Source: Oopsacas minuta | Taxonomy: Eukaryota; Porifera; Hexactinellida; Lyssacinosida; Leucopsacidae | DNA: 64,000 nt | Assembly (NCBI GenBank): GCA_024704765.1 | Contig: JAKMXF010000035.1 | Location: 1 to 64,000 of the forward strand | Direction of reading: 5' to 3' | Position numbers and translations under genes: made by a program | Part shown: piece after piece, positions 10,412 to 21,900 of the stretch | Numbering within the stretch: position 1 is the stretch's first letter | Layout of the letters: each line of letters starts with the position of its first letter | The notes under the pieces: model-generated | What the model was told of the DNA's origin: nothing | Database searches by the model: none | The model's input: the letters and a program-made list of their open reading frames with translations, nothing else

Positions 10412-11638
10412 ATGGCAACAAATCAGCCCATAATTGTACCAATTAATGAATTCGCACAATTCAATTATGTCACTACTCAAATCAAGATTGTATTCGATCT
10501 CCTAATCCAGCAGCTGATCGCGAGGAGGGACGCTCTCCTAGGGAAACTCAAAGATATGAAAGAGGAATATTTATCAAAAGAGAGCACCCGTAAGGCAGCC
10601 ATGGAGGAACTGGCCAATACCCAACGACACGTGGAGAAGCTAAGTCTGAAAGTTAATGAGAACAAAGATCTCCATCAACAGGCCACTGACCTATATCAAC
10701 AGCGCATCAAACAGCTGGAGACTCCTACGAAACTCCAACAGCCATTTTTCTCTTGTACAATGCTGTCCCAACTACAAACTCAGATCGCTGAGTTCGGAGA
10801 GGTGAAAGAATGGGAGCTAGACTACTCTCTGAAGAAAGAACCTATTCTAGCTGTTGGGAAGCTTGGGAAAGGTAACAATGAATTGAGTGCTGGAGGTCTA
10901 TCTCTAGATGAACCAAATCAATTAATTTACATAGCTGATTGTGGTAACAGTCGTATTCAAGTTGTGTCTTTTGAAGGAAAATTCTTGACAAGATTTGGAC
11001 AAGACATACTCAAGAGCCCATGGGGAATAGCTGTGACAGAAGAAAGCGTCTTCATTACGGACAGCGAACTCCACGCTTTGTTACAGTTTAACAAGAAGGA
11101 TTACATACTAGTGAAGAGGAGTAAGAACGGAGCAGGAGATGGAGAACTAAATGAACCACATGGACTCTGTGTTGACTACAATAGAGACGTGTATGTTGCT
11201 GATTACTACAATCGCAGAGTTTCTATATTCTCCAAAGCTCTTGAATTTGTTAATTGTTTTGGTAGTCAACAGCTAAAATGGCCTCTGGATGTTAAAGTTA
11301 CTCCTACTAGCATTGTAGTGCTAGATCAAAGTCCTAATTGTGTCCTCCTCTACTCGAGAAGTGGACACCTTATGTCCTCATATATTAGTAATGGAAAGGA
11401 TGATGTGGTGCATTATCCCGCCTTCTTTAGTTTGGATGTAGCAGGGAATATTCTTATCACTGATATTAACCGTCACAATATCAAGATACTATCTCCATCA
11501 GGAGAACTAATACACACCATAGGGAGGGAAGGACATGGGAGAGGAGAATTTATACGTCCATTTGGTATCAGTATTTCAGTATTAGGAACTATTTTTGTTA
11601 TATCTCTTAATCCTAATTTCTGTTTACAAGCATTTTAG
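10412..11638 (+). CDS. NHL-repeat protein with N-terminal coiled coil (TRIM-like, no RING or B-box)
   Basis: Intact single-exon gene of 408 residues starting MATNQPIIVPIN. Residues 25-110 form a charged coiled coil (IQQLIARRDALLGKLKDM; RKAAMEELANTQRHVEKL). From about residue 145 to the end there are NHL repeats, each with a hydrophobic strand and a D-x-x-N-x-R-I/V core: IYIADCGNSRIQVVS, VYVADYYNRRVSIFS, ILITDINRHNIKILS. These would build a beta-propeller of five to six blades. NHL propellers bind RNA or protein, and in TRIM proteins they follow RING/B-box/coiled coil; here the ligase part is absent, so a scaffold role is more likely. This is the only uninterrupted member among six copies in the window (others at 347, 16832, 50967, 58799, 61397). 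Confidence 0.9.
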   Translation: MATNQPIIVPINEFAQFNYVTTQIKIVFDLLIQQLIARRDALLGKLKDMKEEYLSKESTRKAAMEELANTQRHVEKLSLKVNENKDLHQQATDLYQQRIKQLETPTKLQQPFFSCTMLSQLQTQIAEFGEVKEWELDYSLKKEPILAVGKLGKGNNELSAGGLSLDEPNQLIYIADCGNSRIQVVSFEGKFLTRFGQDILKSPWGIAVTEESVFITDSELHALLQFNKKDYILVKRSKNGAGDGELNEPHGLCVDYNRDVYVADYYNRRVSIFSKALEFVNCFGSQQLKWPLDVKVTPTSIVVLDQSPNCVLLYSRSGHLMSSYISNGKDDVVHYPAFFSLDVAGNILITDINRHNIKILSPSGELIHTIGREGHGRGEFIRPFGISISVLGTIFVISLNPNFCLQAF

Positions 11639-13169
11639 TTTGTTGTTTGTGTTATTTATTAGAATATTTCCTTTATTGATATTATTCACATATTAAACTT
11701 GTTATTTATATTTATTTGCAGTTTAAGTGTTAGGCATTGAGAACTTTGATGAAACCAAATTCATTTGTTAAACATTTCCATAATTCATTCTCTGAGAAGC
11801 GGACATATCCTTATAACAGACAAATCCACTTCCCAATCTGTCCTCTCTTCTGTATTTTGTCAAGCTTAACCTAAGTTGACGAATTCATAGAAATATCCTC
11901 AAGAATAATGAATATAATTCAAAATGAATTATTCATTATTCATGAATTAGTCAACTTGGAGCTTAACTAATTATATACGAATTACTTTCCATAAATAGAT
12001 TCTTATTTCATACTAATACGATTTGTGATTAAGAAATCTATCTGAGACCGCTATCTGTTTCCCGCGCGTTTGTCCAAGATTTCCCCGCCCGAATCCAGAT
12101 ATCATACAAAGAGCTTATTGCTGCGAAACAGTTTCTTGACAACCAACCGAAGGTTAAGAATGTCCCCCATAATGGATTGAAACATGGAAATGAGAGAATT
12201 CGACTACTCAGTGACGAAACTCAACGAATACTAATACGTGAAATAACCCCGCCTAAAAAGTAACACACGTGACATTCAAACGACACTACTTCGTATCCTA
12301 GCAACCATGGAATGCTACGATTTCCCAAAGTAATCAATTCGATATTGAGGTGTGAAAATCTAAACAGACAACCAAAGATTCTCAGAATACGAACACGCAG
12401 GATTTGTGGGAAAAATTCAACCGATGTTCTTCTCAATTAGCAGAAATACATAGGCATAAAGAAACTGGAAAATATTCTGCTAGAGATATTGACAGAGCTA
12501 AAATGTTATGGCGAGTTCATGGGGGAATTGTTGTCATTTGTTAAATCAAATATTTGTACAATCATAGTGTAATATAACGAAATAAACACAAGATTGATAC
12601 TTCATACAAATTCCAAATTCCAAATTGAGTATTAGGCAATCATGGAGACGTGTCATAAGTCAGTCGTTGGTCATGGGTCGAACCATTCCTATCTGATATG
12701 GTCCTGTTTTAGCTGTTCATTAATTACAAATATTATTATTATTCTTTAGTGATGAAATGTGTCAAATAACTGCTAATATGATAATCACAGATATAGAATT
12801 CTGTATATCTCATCCTATTGAAAACGAATTGTGGTATACTGGGATATATTTGGTGATAGAGTTTCTCAGAGATAGGTCAAGACACAATCATGGTAAGTTA
12901 CCGGAAATACACACCTACAGTTACGTACTTAACGACCCATTTGTAGCTGATTCACTTGAGGTTTTCTTGAAATCTTATATTTCAATTCCCTGTCTTTCTA
13001 TTTGTATATTCATAATTACATGTAATATGAATTTTTCACTCTTTTCTGAGAAAATGCTATTAATACCCAATAACTTCCTTTATTCTAGAACTGTGCTATT
13101 CAAACTTTCTAGGTCGCGGCCTCAAAATATCTCCATCACAATTCCACGGATCCCTGCTTTTGGTCTCAC
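11639..13169. other. Non-coding stretch, no gene recognised
   Basis: Sequence downstream of the NHL gene. Around 12100-12530 the plus strand has fragments of coding-like sequence (KELIAAKQFLDNQPKVKN) in broken frames. This may be a dead transposon, but I could not identify a family. A plus-strand open frame at 12757-13254 is low-complexity and has no domain. Confidence 0.4.
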
Positions 13170-13509
13170 TTTAATAAATATACTTTGTTATTATTATTGT
13201 ATTATATCAGTATTGTCAATTAACTCATCTTCATCAGATCCCGAAATATCTTGACAATCTGTATAGAGTCTATTACCTTAGTTAGGTAAGTATCCAGTCA
13301 TCCCCACTTTCGTTTGGTGATAAATTTCCTTTTAGCGCTATTGCTATTTAGCGTTCCATTTCCTTCTGAAACCCTCTATACAATTCGTGAATTTCGTTAA
13401 CTTTAATTCTTGTAAGTCAATGGACAGAATTTCCTTTAATCTATTCTCGTACTCCTTCAACATCATTACAGCTTCTGAAGGTGTTACCTGGCTCGTGTTT
13501 GTTGCCATT
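13170..13509 (-). pseudogene. Possible degenerate small gene, unrecognised
   Basis: ATG at 13509 opens a coding-like frame of about 53 codons (MATNTSQVTPSEAVMMLKEY; LKEILSIDLQELKL) with amphipathic helix character. It ends at a stop near 13349. A basic stretch (NSNSAKRKFITKRKWG) and an acidic C-terminal stretch (CQDISGSDEDELIDN) continue in other frames down to about 13182. The run helix, basic, acidic over 330 bases looks like one small protein broken by two shifts. I do not recognise the family. Confidence 0.25.
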
Positions 13510-14674
13510 TCAAATATTCTTTGTCTTCAGTTTATATTTATGTATTATAAATGTTGTATCAGTTCTTTTTATAGAAATATCTCTTCTTTATATTTTGTAT
13601 TAGAATTAAGTTATACTTTCAATGTGAAGTAATGTGTTTCATAATGTGGCTTAATAATCGACACAATTAGCGACACAATTACATAATTGCTTTCTATGAA
13701 ACTGAAATCTCAAAATTTCATTTTCAATGTGAAAGTACTATTTTAGATATTATTGTTGTTTACTTAAGGGAGTATAATCATAGTGACGTAATGATAATCT
13801 ATTAATAGCGCTTAGGAAGTTATAATAATGATAAGTATTGCTATTACTAACCACAAATCTCTAATATAATTCTGTGTAATGTTTGTAATATAATTAACTG
13901 TAATGTATTTGTATTGATGGAGACTGTAATTCTATTGGTCAATACATCCTATTAAATCAATGAATACTGATATTCAGTTTGAGCGGTTTCAATATTGTAC
14001 TAAATATATATACACACTGATTTATCATATGATTAATCATATTTTCACACCTTCTGGTGAACATTTCAAAATTATCCTAGAGATTAGCTTCCACGTATTA
14101 AATAGGGGTAAACAGGGACGTAGAATTCGATTTTAACATTTTACATGTCTAACAAGATTAGTAAATTCAATTTTATTTCTTTGCTAAAATAGATATTTAG
14201 TATAATACCATAATTCCTCTATCCATGTCGGCACCGGAGAGAGACACTTATGTACAAGACAAGTGCGACATTTGTGTACAGATTTCTGTATATTATGTAA
14301 AGATTAAGATCCATCTATTAAATTTACAAGTATTGTAGTTTCTTATAAGTTACAATTTGGTCTAAGAGAATGATCCACGCAGAAAAATATTCAAGCATAT
14401 TGTTGTTACTATGTCAAGTGTTTGTGTATTATTCACCATGCAAATAAGTGTACTATTAACTAATCACATGAATTGTTATCGTGTAACTCATTCAAAAATT
14501 AGTTGTTGAAATTCATAATGAGTTGATACAGGTTCGCTCATGATTGTAAATACGTAGGATTGCTTCTCAGTCCAGTTTCCGTCTCTTATATATTATTCAT
14601 TCCTAAACTCTAATTAATACATTCTGAATTCAAATAGATTATTTATCGATATTTGGGGATACATTCATTGAACA

Positions 14675-14893
14675 CTAATGGACTGATCTCGTGCAGATAA
14701 CACGCGCATCGTCTCTCAATCGTGAAACTACCTCGTAAACACAGAAAGTTTTATCTTTACTGACAAATACATCATCGGAAGTATTAACTGCCCTGGTCTT
14801 CCCGAAACGGAACTGTGAGTATATTATTGAGCGTTTGTCCCTGGAATTGGATGAAGTATTCGGAAGCTCGGAAATCTTGCTTGAAGGCAGCAT
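14675..14893 (-). other. Unrecognised 72-codon open frame
   Basis: The frame starts MLPSSKISELPNTSSNSRD and has a balanced amino-acid composition unlike nearby random frames. It has no domain I know, and there is a possible splice donor near its middle (GAGGTAGTTT). It could be a single exon of a lost gene or chance. Confidence 0.2.
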
Positions 14894-15822
14894 ACAAAAT
14901 CACGTTAGACAAACCCTTATAAATAATAAAATCAATAGTAAATTGAATTTGAACATTCCTGTAAAGTTGAGTAGATCTGGAATCTTAATGTGGACATAAG
15001 GGGTTCAATTAATATGAGTCATTCTTGAATTTTCTTTTATAAAATATAGCAAATTTTACTAAACAAAGAAAATATTTGTATTACATTTAACATCTCGAAT
15101 GCCCGTTAACTCAAACATTCTTTATTTCGAACAGAATTTGACTTCCTCTGAGGGTTGGAGATAACGGATCTTGACTGTATATGTGTACAAGAAGAGAAAT
15201 TCTATTTATTATCGCAAATGAAAGATTCTACTGGTGTGCAGTACGCCGAATTAAAGGGAGCTGTAACTTTAGACTGATTTCTAAGTATTTACACAGAAAA
15301 ACTGTACACACATGTCTCTGTACACAAGTGTAGCACTTTCCTTGCACACAAATGTCCCTGTACATAAGGGTCGTACTTCTTGTCGGCACAGACGGTGATT
15401 CGAGATTTTCAATTTATGTATTAGGTCAATAAATTAAAGTGGTGGTCCCAGGGGAGGAGGAAAACGGGCCATTTGCTCTGGTCCGTCTCCAGGGCTGTCA
15501 AATCTTCGGACCAGCACTGTCTATTATATAACATGATTTAGCCTCGGCCTAACCCGGTATGCAGAATCTTGGGACCCCAGCGTGAGGTTTTACCCTCTGT
15601 ATGTTCGTTGTCAAGAATTTTATCGAAGACTTACAGATAAATCCGAAACACATACATTATACGTGAGTGTAATAAAGGATAAAATATAAGAAAAGAAACG
15701 AAATGAAAAGTATACGAAACTACTTAGTAGACTAAAAACTAGGATATTAGTTCAAAAATCCTACTAAAAACAACAAATAATCAGTATTGTTAATAATAAC
15801 CTTCTGCTACTTGAGTGAGGCA

Positions 15823-15943
15823 TTAGAACACTGTTTCATTGAACTCTTCTTTGTAGCACACATTCACGTTTGAGGTTACATCTGTTGCATCCACATGCTC
15901 TTCTATTTCAAACTCTTCACCTTGCTTTGCACATGCCTTCGGA
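15823..15943 (-). CDS. Exon 22 of the giant gene: acidic cytoplasmic tail (candidate)
   Basis: A 121-base block opens after the acceptor CCCTATAG and ends in TAA. It encodes [17 protein letters not shown] and [19 protein letters not shown]. Its phase (one base, then 39 codons and stop) exactly completes the two-base phase left by the donor at 19404. The composition is coding-like and acidic, fitting a cytoplasmic tail. NPKA-type or tyrosine signals cannot be assigned with confidence, though the sequence around CYKEEF might serve for sorting. The 3.5-kb intron in between carries an NHL pseudogene on the other strand. No other exon of this strand was seen nearby. Confidence 0.5.
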
Positions 15944-18900
15944 CTATAGGGTAGATAGAAATAGAAATATGAGATATTACACTAGTTCAAGGATGTTATA
16001 CCATAATTTGTCCAAATTGTAATGAGATAAAATGTATTTTGAGTTACAGTCGACAACCGTTAATTCGAACACATTTTGTAATGCAATATGGTACATACAA
16101 CTTCGAGATTTAGAATCAACTCTGAGAAAAGGTGACAAAATGTTCTATAACTACATTTGAATAATACTAGCTTTTCGCTTGCTAGGTCGCTGCGGGACAA
16201 CTTAGTGCTTCATGCTAACTTGAGCATTAAACAGATAATTTCTTAGTGCTTTTGGTCGCTATGCGACAGGATATATCCTCGACACTCATGCCTCGAGGTT
16301 TATTATTCCGGAAATTATAAATTTTAATTATCCATAGTCCATCCTAATTCCATTTAATGGCCTTCTGTGGTAACACCGGAGTTGCCAAATAGCTTAGGTT
16401 TGTAATATGGGCACTTCGTGTCTCGAGTAATATGAAATTCTCAAAAATATCGAAATTTGGAGAATTTTGATTTTTTGTACAGTCATGATGACTAATAATG
16501 CCATGATAAGTCAGTATTTAGCCAAATCATGACGTCAGGACATTTGTCACATTGAGGGTTATCTGTGATTAAATTTACAACCTCTATCATTCATATTGGC
16601 TGAGCAGTGGTTAATAAGTGATTTACGAAATTCCGAAAAGGTGACAATGACGTCATAATTCGTCATAAGTGTGAATTTTCTTCGGAGCCAGACCCAAAAG
16701 ACTCCTGTATGTCAAATTTCAGCTTTGTGGCTCTCACAGTTCTTCAATAATATTCGAGCATATCGACATAAATACCTTAATAGGAAATGTACACCTAGGA
16801 ACCTATATATTTAGGGCATTTTAAACTTATTATGTCAGTCTAGCACTTCGAACAAGTGGAACAGCTAATAAAATCCACATTTGAGAAGATTGTTAGAGTA
16901 GCTAATGAGAAAAGAGATCTGTGTTGCTTGTCCAGCTGTTTGACTTGAAGCAAGACTTTCTTAAGACCGAACAGGACAGGACAGACAGGATCTGGATCAG
17001 CTGATCAGACAAGAAACGGAAACCAGTAATCGAATTCAACAAAATACTATCTTGAGAGTCAAAGAGGATTATATAAATAATCTAAAAAAATGAAGAAGAA
17101 ATGTGCCAACCAAACACCCAATCAATTCCCTTACTTCAACACTAAAGGTCTAGAATCTCTCCTCAAACAGCTGGAGATGTTGGGATATTTTCAAGATACC
17201 GCTTTACTATACAGAAACAAGATTGAGCCGGTCAGAAGCATTGGGAAACATGGCAGTAAGAAAGGAGAGTTATATTTCCCTACTGGAATAGCTCTAGATG
17301 GAGAGAAGATCTACATAGCAGATGCAAACAGTAGAAGAATACAGATCTTCTCTACAGAAGGTAAGTTCATTCATGAATTTGGTAAAGGGCAGCTGGATAC
17401 TCCATGCGGTATAGCATTATATAAGGAATGGGTGTTTATTAGTGATAGGGGACTTAATGCTGTAGTTAAATTCTCAAAAACAAATTCCCAATTAATTAAG
17501 AGTTTAAGGAAGGTGTTAGTTACCCCTGTGGTCTAACAACTGACACGAATGGAGAAGTGTTAGTTGCAAATTGTGATAATAATAGAATTGTAGTATTCAG
17601 CTCTGATTTAGAGTATATTAAAGAAATAGGAAAAGACAAACTCAGAAGGCCGAGTGACGTCAAAATACATAATAATAAGATATTTGTAGCAGACAAAAAT
17701 ATGATTAATAATATACACATATTCTCTAAATCAGGTGATTTATTGAAAAGTTTCATAAAATTAGAAAATATACTAATAGGTATTTATATGTGTTTTGATT
17801 TGTATAATAATATTATAATTAGCGATTTTTGGGGGAATTCAATTCAGATATTTACTAAAGATGGACAGCTGATACACAAAATAAAATGTAATAATCCTAC
17901 AGGAATAGTTGTTAATAATAACTTTGATATTATTTGTGCTAGCTATAGTAGTGTAATAAATATATATTAATTGCATTGTTGTTGTGTAATTATTTGTTCA
18001 TAATAATTCTAATCTTTCACACGCGCTGCGACTTGTGAAGAATTTGTGATCGCATGGAACTCGGCACTTCGTGCCTCGAATTTAGCAATGTTTAATTAAT
18101 AAATTATTCTTCAACTGCTTGATTACTTTAGATTCATAAAACAACAAGAAAATTACATATGAGAAACTTAAATGCGAAATTCGGATCAGCGTACCTACCT
18201 TATTGTAGCCGCTAAGAGCAAGTCTCTACGTACATTTTGAGATTTCAACTATTTAAAATATACACATTAGAAAATTTCCAGAGCATTAAGCGCTCCTTGC
18301 TGAGAAAACGAGCGCACTCCGGCTCGAGCTCCAGGAAAATGGAGCAGACTCCTTTTTCATTCTTTTCAGATTTACTTTGGATTTGTATTTCTTGTATTCA
18401 GGATTGAATTTAACTATTCTACATTCGTGAAATTACTAAATTGTGAATTATAAAAAGTGTCCCAGCATCCACTGTTTATAGCAAGAATACTGAATTTATG
18501 CAGAATAACTATGAAATTTGTAAATTGATTGCAATTAAATAGGAGCGCGCACCAGGAGCGCCGCTCTTTGGAGCACGCTCCTTTAATGTTCTGAAAATTT
18601 CTAACGTCAGGTGCACGTCTAGGTCACTACGAGTATACATACCAAATTTGGCGTTTTAATCTCCAAAGGTGTGAACAGGAGAGCGAACTCATACACATAT
18701 ATACAGTCAACAACTGGTAACTGGAGCTCTCAGGGGAAATCAAAATCTGTTCGAATTAATGGATGTTGGCCGTATATAAATATACACAGTTCAACCTCTA
18801 TAAGCTGGAAGTCTTGGGGCTGTTCATATGTTACGTAGCACTTTAGGAGTAGTAATGCATTGCACAGTTAAAATAACCTCAAGTGGGGAGTTTTGCAATA

Positions 18901-21900
18901 AAGTTCATTGAAATATCAATTTTCGGGTAATATTGGAAAATAATCAAATAAACATTCCTGATCATTGAAATATTTTCATTTGTAGGAATTATTTATTCTC
19001 CAAATCAGAGTCATTTCTTTATTCAAAGATCATTAAAGAAACACTCATTGGAGGAAGTGGCTATACAGATTGATTCTAAAAGCCTGGTTAAAAGCAAGGT
19101 TGAACCGATCGAACCGAATATCAGTATTCATGAATAGTTGCTTGACCGAATACTGATATTCGCTTGGTGACCAAATATTGAACTGTTCGGTTGTAACCTT
19201 GGTGAATAGGCATTTACCGTTGAAAGTATAAATGGCGATAAGCCGTATCAGAATTTTCGCCGCACAGACCTCCTCCACTTATAGAGGTTCTATTATATTA
19301 GAAACTAAGTCAACCATTTTAATACTGATCCACTATACATTGATATAGTCGACAGTCAGCACAGTAAAAAGCAAATTTGTAGAGTATCCTTATAATTAAC
19401 TTACTTTACGATAAGATGTACTTTCATCTGCTTCTTCTTAAGATATATCCCAACAACCAAAGCAACAGCAGCTATAATAAGAATAACTATCAATATTGAT
19501 ATCACTATAGCAGCTATTGCTCCTCCACTGATAGAGTTGTACCGAAAGCATGGCCATTCTGGCTGACAAATACACTGAAACCTTCCATCATCAGTAACGT
19601 TACATGTTGTATTGAAGGGACAGGGCTGTGCGTAACAAGGATTAGCAGTATTACATCTCCTTGACATCCAAGCTGGAGTACAGTTACAGCTGTAAGCTTC
19701 TGTGAAGTCATCTGGAGTGAGTAATGTATTGCATTCTGGATCTACAGCTGGCCCCTATTGATGAGATTGTATATAGTATGGAAGTGGAAGCTCACTCCTA
19801 ATTATAAAATCGCCAATATTAATACACTTACTATACAAGTTGCATTGTTGAGACAAGGTTTGTATCTAATATACAGAGAGAATATATGAGCTAGTGAGTA
19901 AGCTCCTGATATATCCTCTGCTACAACTCCCATTCTATCAGGTCCATAGTAATCTGAATAAGCTGTGTAGTATAGAGATACGGTGCTGCTCGAAGGTACG
20001 TATTCAGAGGGAATATTAGGGTTATCTGACGGATTAATCTCACTCACTATTAGCTCACAATATGTGCAGTTCAAGTAACTAGAGAGAAACAACACAAGTA
20101 ATGTATACAACATACAGTAGACTCCGCTAATAGGGTCACATCAGCACCAGGCCATTTTGTTCCGTGTAAGCGCATATGCAGATGTTCCTTTGATTTAAGT
20201 AAGGCATATATTGAGTATCTATCACATTCAATGAGAATAATATAGCTAATGGTATTTACCTGAATCTAACTAGATCATCTTCATCAATATCATAGCTGTC
20301 TACGGTGATATCAATACTAGCAATAGAATCATTCTCCTCTCTGTATAGAGTTATTATATCCTCAAATGTATTATTCAGTAATATTATAGGAGGATTATTT
20401 ACTGCTAGAATCTCTACAGTTATTTCATTGCTCGCACTCAGTGGAGAACCGAGTAATGCTGGTGTACCTGGAGAAGAAATACGGTAATTCGAGTTATACC
20501 GAGTGCTCTAGACCTGGCGGCCTTCGTTGTAAGTGGAGTAAATCAATTACTTTCAAGTTTTAGGGGTAATGAATTACTTCGTCATAACCAGAGTTTCGTT
20601 ATATTCAACTTGGTTATAATGAGAGTTTACTGTACTTCGAATAGTAAGTAGAAATGTTTCGGTACTTGGGTGGAGTAAGAACAACTCTTTACTTAATCGA
20701 TCATAATTTCTAAATGTGCTCAATCCTGGGATTGAAAGCACTAATTGGATTAGCGAGTCGTATTTTGAATGTATTTTTCTTGCTAATACGGGAATTTCTA
20801 TTAGAGGAAGTATTTGAATACAAAATGGACTCTTAAATCATGAAAAACCTTTCAATAATCAACCACCAATAATGACATTTCATTAATATAGAGTTGTCAA
20901 CTTTCGTAAATATCTACCGTGAGATTTGTCATAATATTAGTTGAATTTTGCTAGTTTTTGAAATGCTATTGACCCACCAAATTGGCGCAATAATTTTCAT
21001 TTCGTTAAGAATCACTTCAATTCCCCGCCTTAAATTGAAAGTGAAAATGAAAGTGAGATTGTGTTCAGATAGGTGAGTCTCATTTTGAATCTGTGAGACT
21101 AGACACCTATACATTAAGATACTAGATTCATACCAGTCTCAGTTATGTCATACTGTATTGTTGCATTTCCAAAGCATCCAGTACAAGGAGTTACAGACAA
21201 TACACCGTTAACAATAGCAACATCCAATGTAGATGGTACATCAACAAGATTTTGAGAATTAGCTTGTGTGAATACTACAGAGGTAAGGTCGTATGCTACA
21301 GGATCATTCTGTGCGTCTGTGTAGGATAGGACGTGTTCAATGGTACCAGAGTCCCCGCTAATACTGATACAGGGGACTGTATCTGGTACTGGAGAAGTGT
21401 CCACGAATTCTGAGTCTGCTAGGATTAAAATGAACTGCCAGGGCTTGTTACACCGCTAAATAAAGACAAATATCATAAGATATAATTACAAGAATATAGT
21501 ATACATATACTGGCTAAAATGAGTGAAGAAAAAGCGGGACGGAAGATAATAATTATAATTTAGCGGGAAATCGCGGGCAAGAGCATATTAACATTAAACT
21601 GATCTAGAAAAAAGCGGGACTATTAAGGTTTATGGCAGGTTTTGGCGGAGCATACGCCTCAACTGACACCTGAAGGGCGGGACCTCGGATAACACTCCAC
21701 AGGATACGCTGAATGGTACAGAGGGTTCAAGTGTGAAAGAGTTTTTGGAACCTCTTCATTAGCTAATTTGGATTTCCATTCCATCTTTTTCTCCAAGCTA
21801 TTTGGTTGCAATAATAATGAATAATAAACTCCTACCGAATAATAACGACACACAATTATATTTGTATTTGTTAATAATTACAAGAATAATTAATCCCAAT

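Noticed and set aside
12757-13254. 165-codon open frame on the plus strand
   Set aside because: Low-complexity hydrophobic/serine composition, no domain, and it overlaps more protein-like sequence on the other strand.
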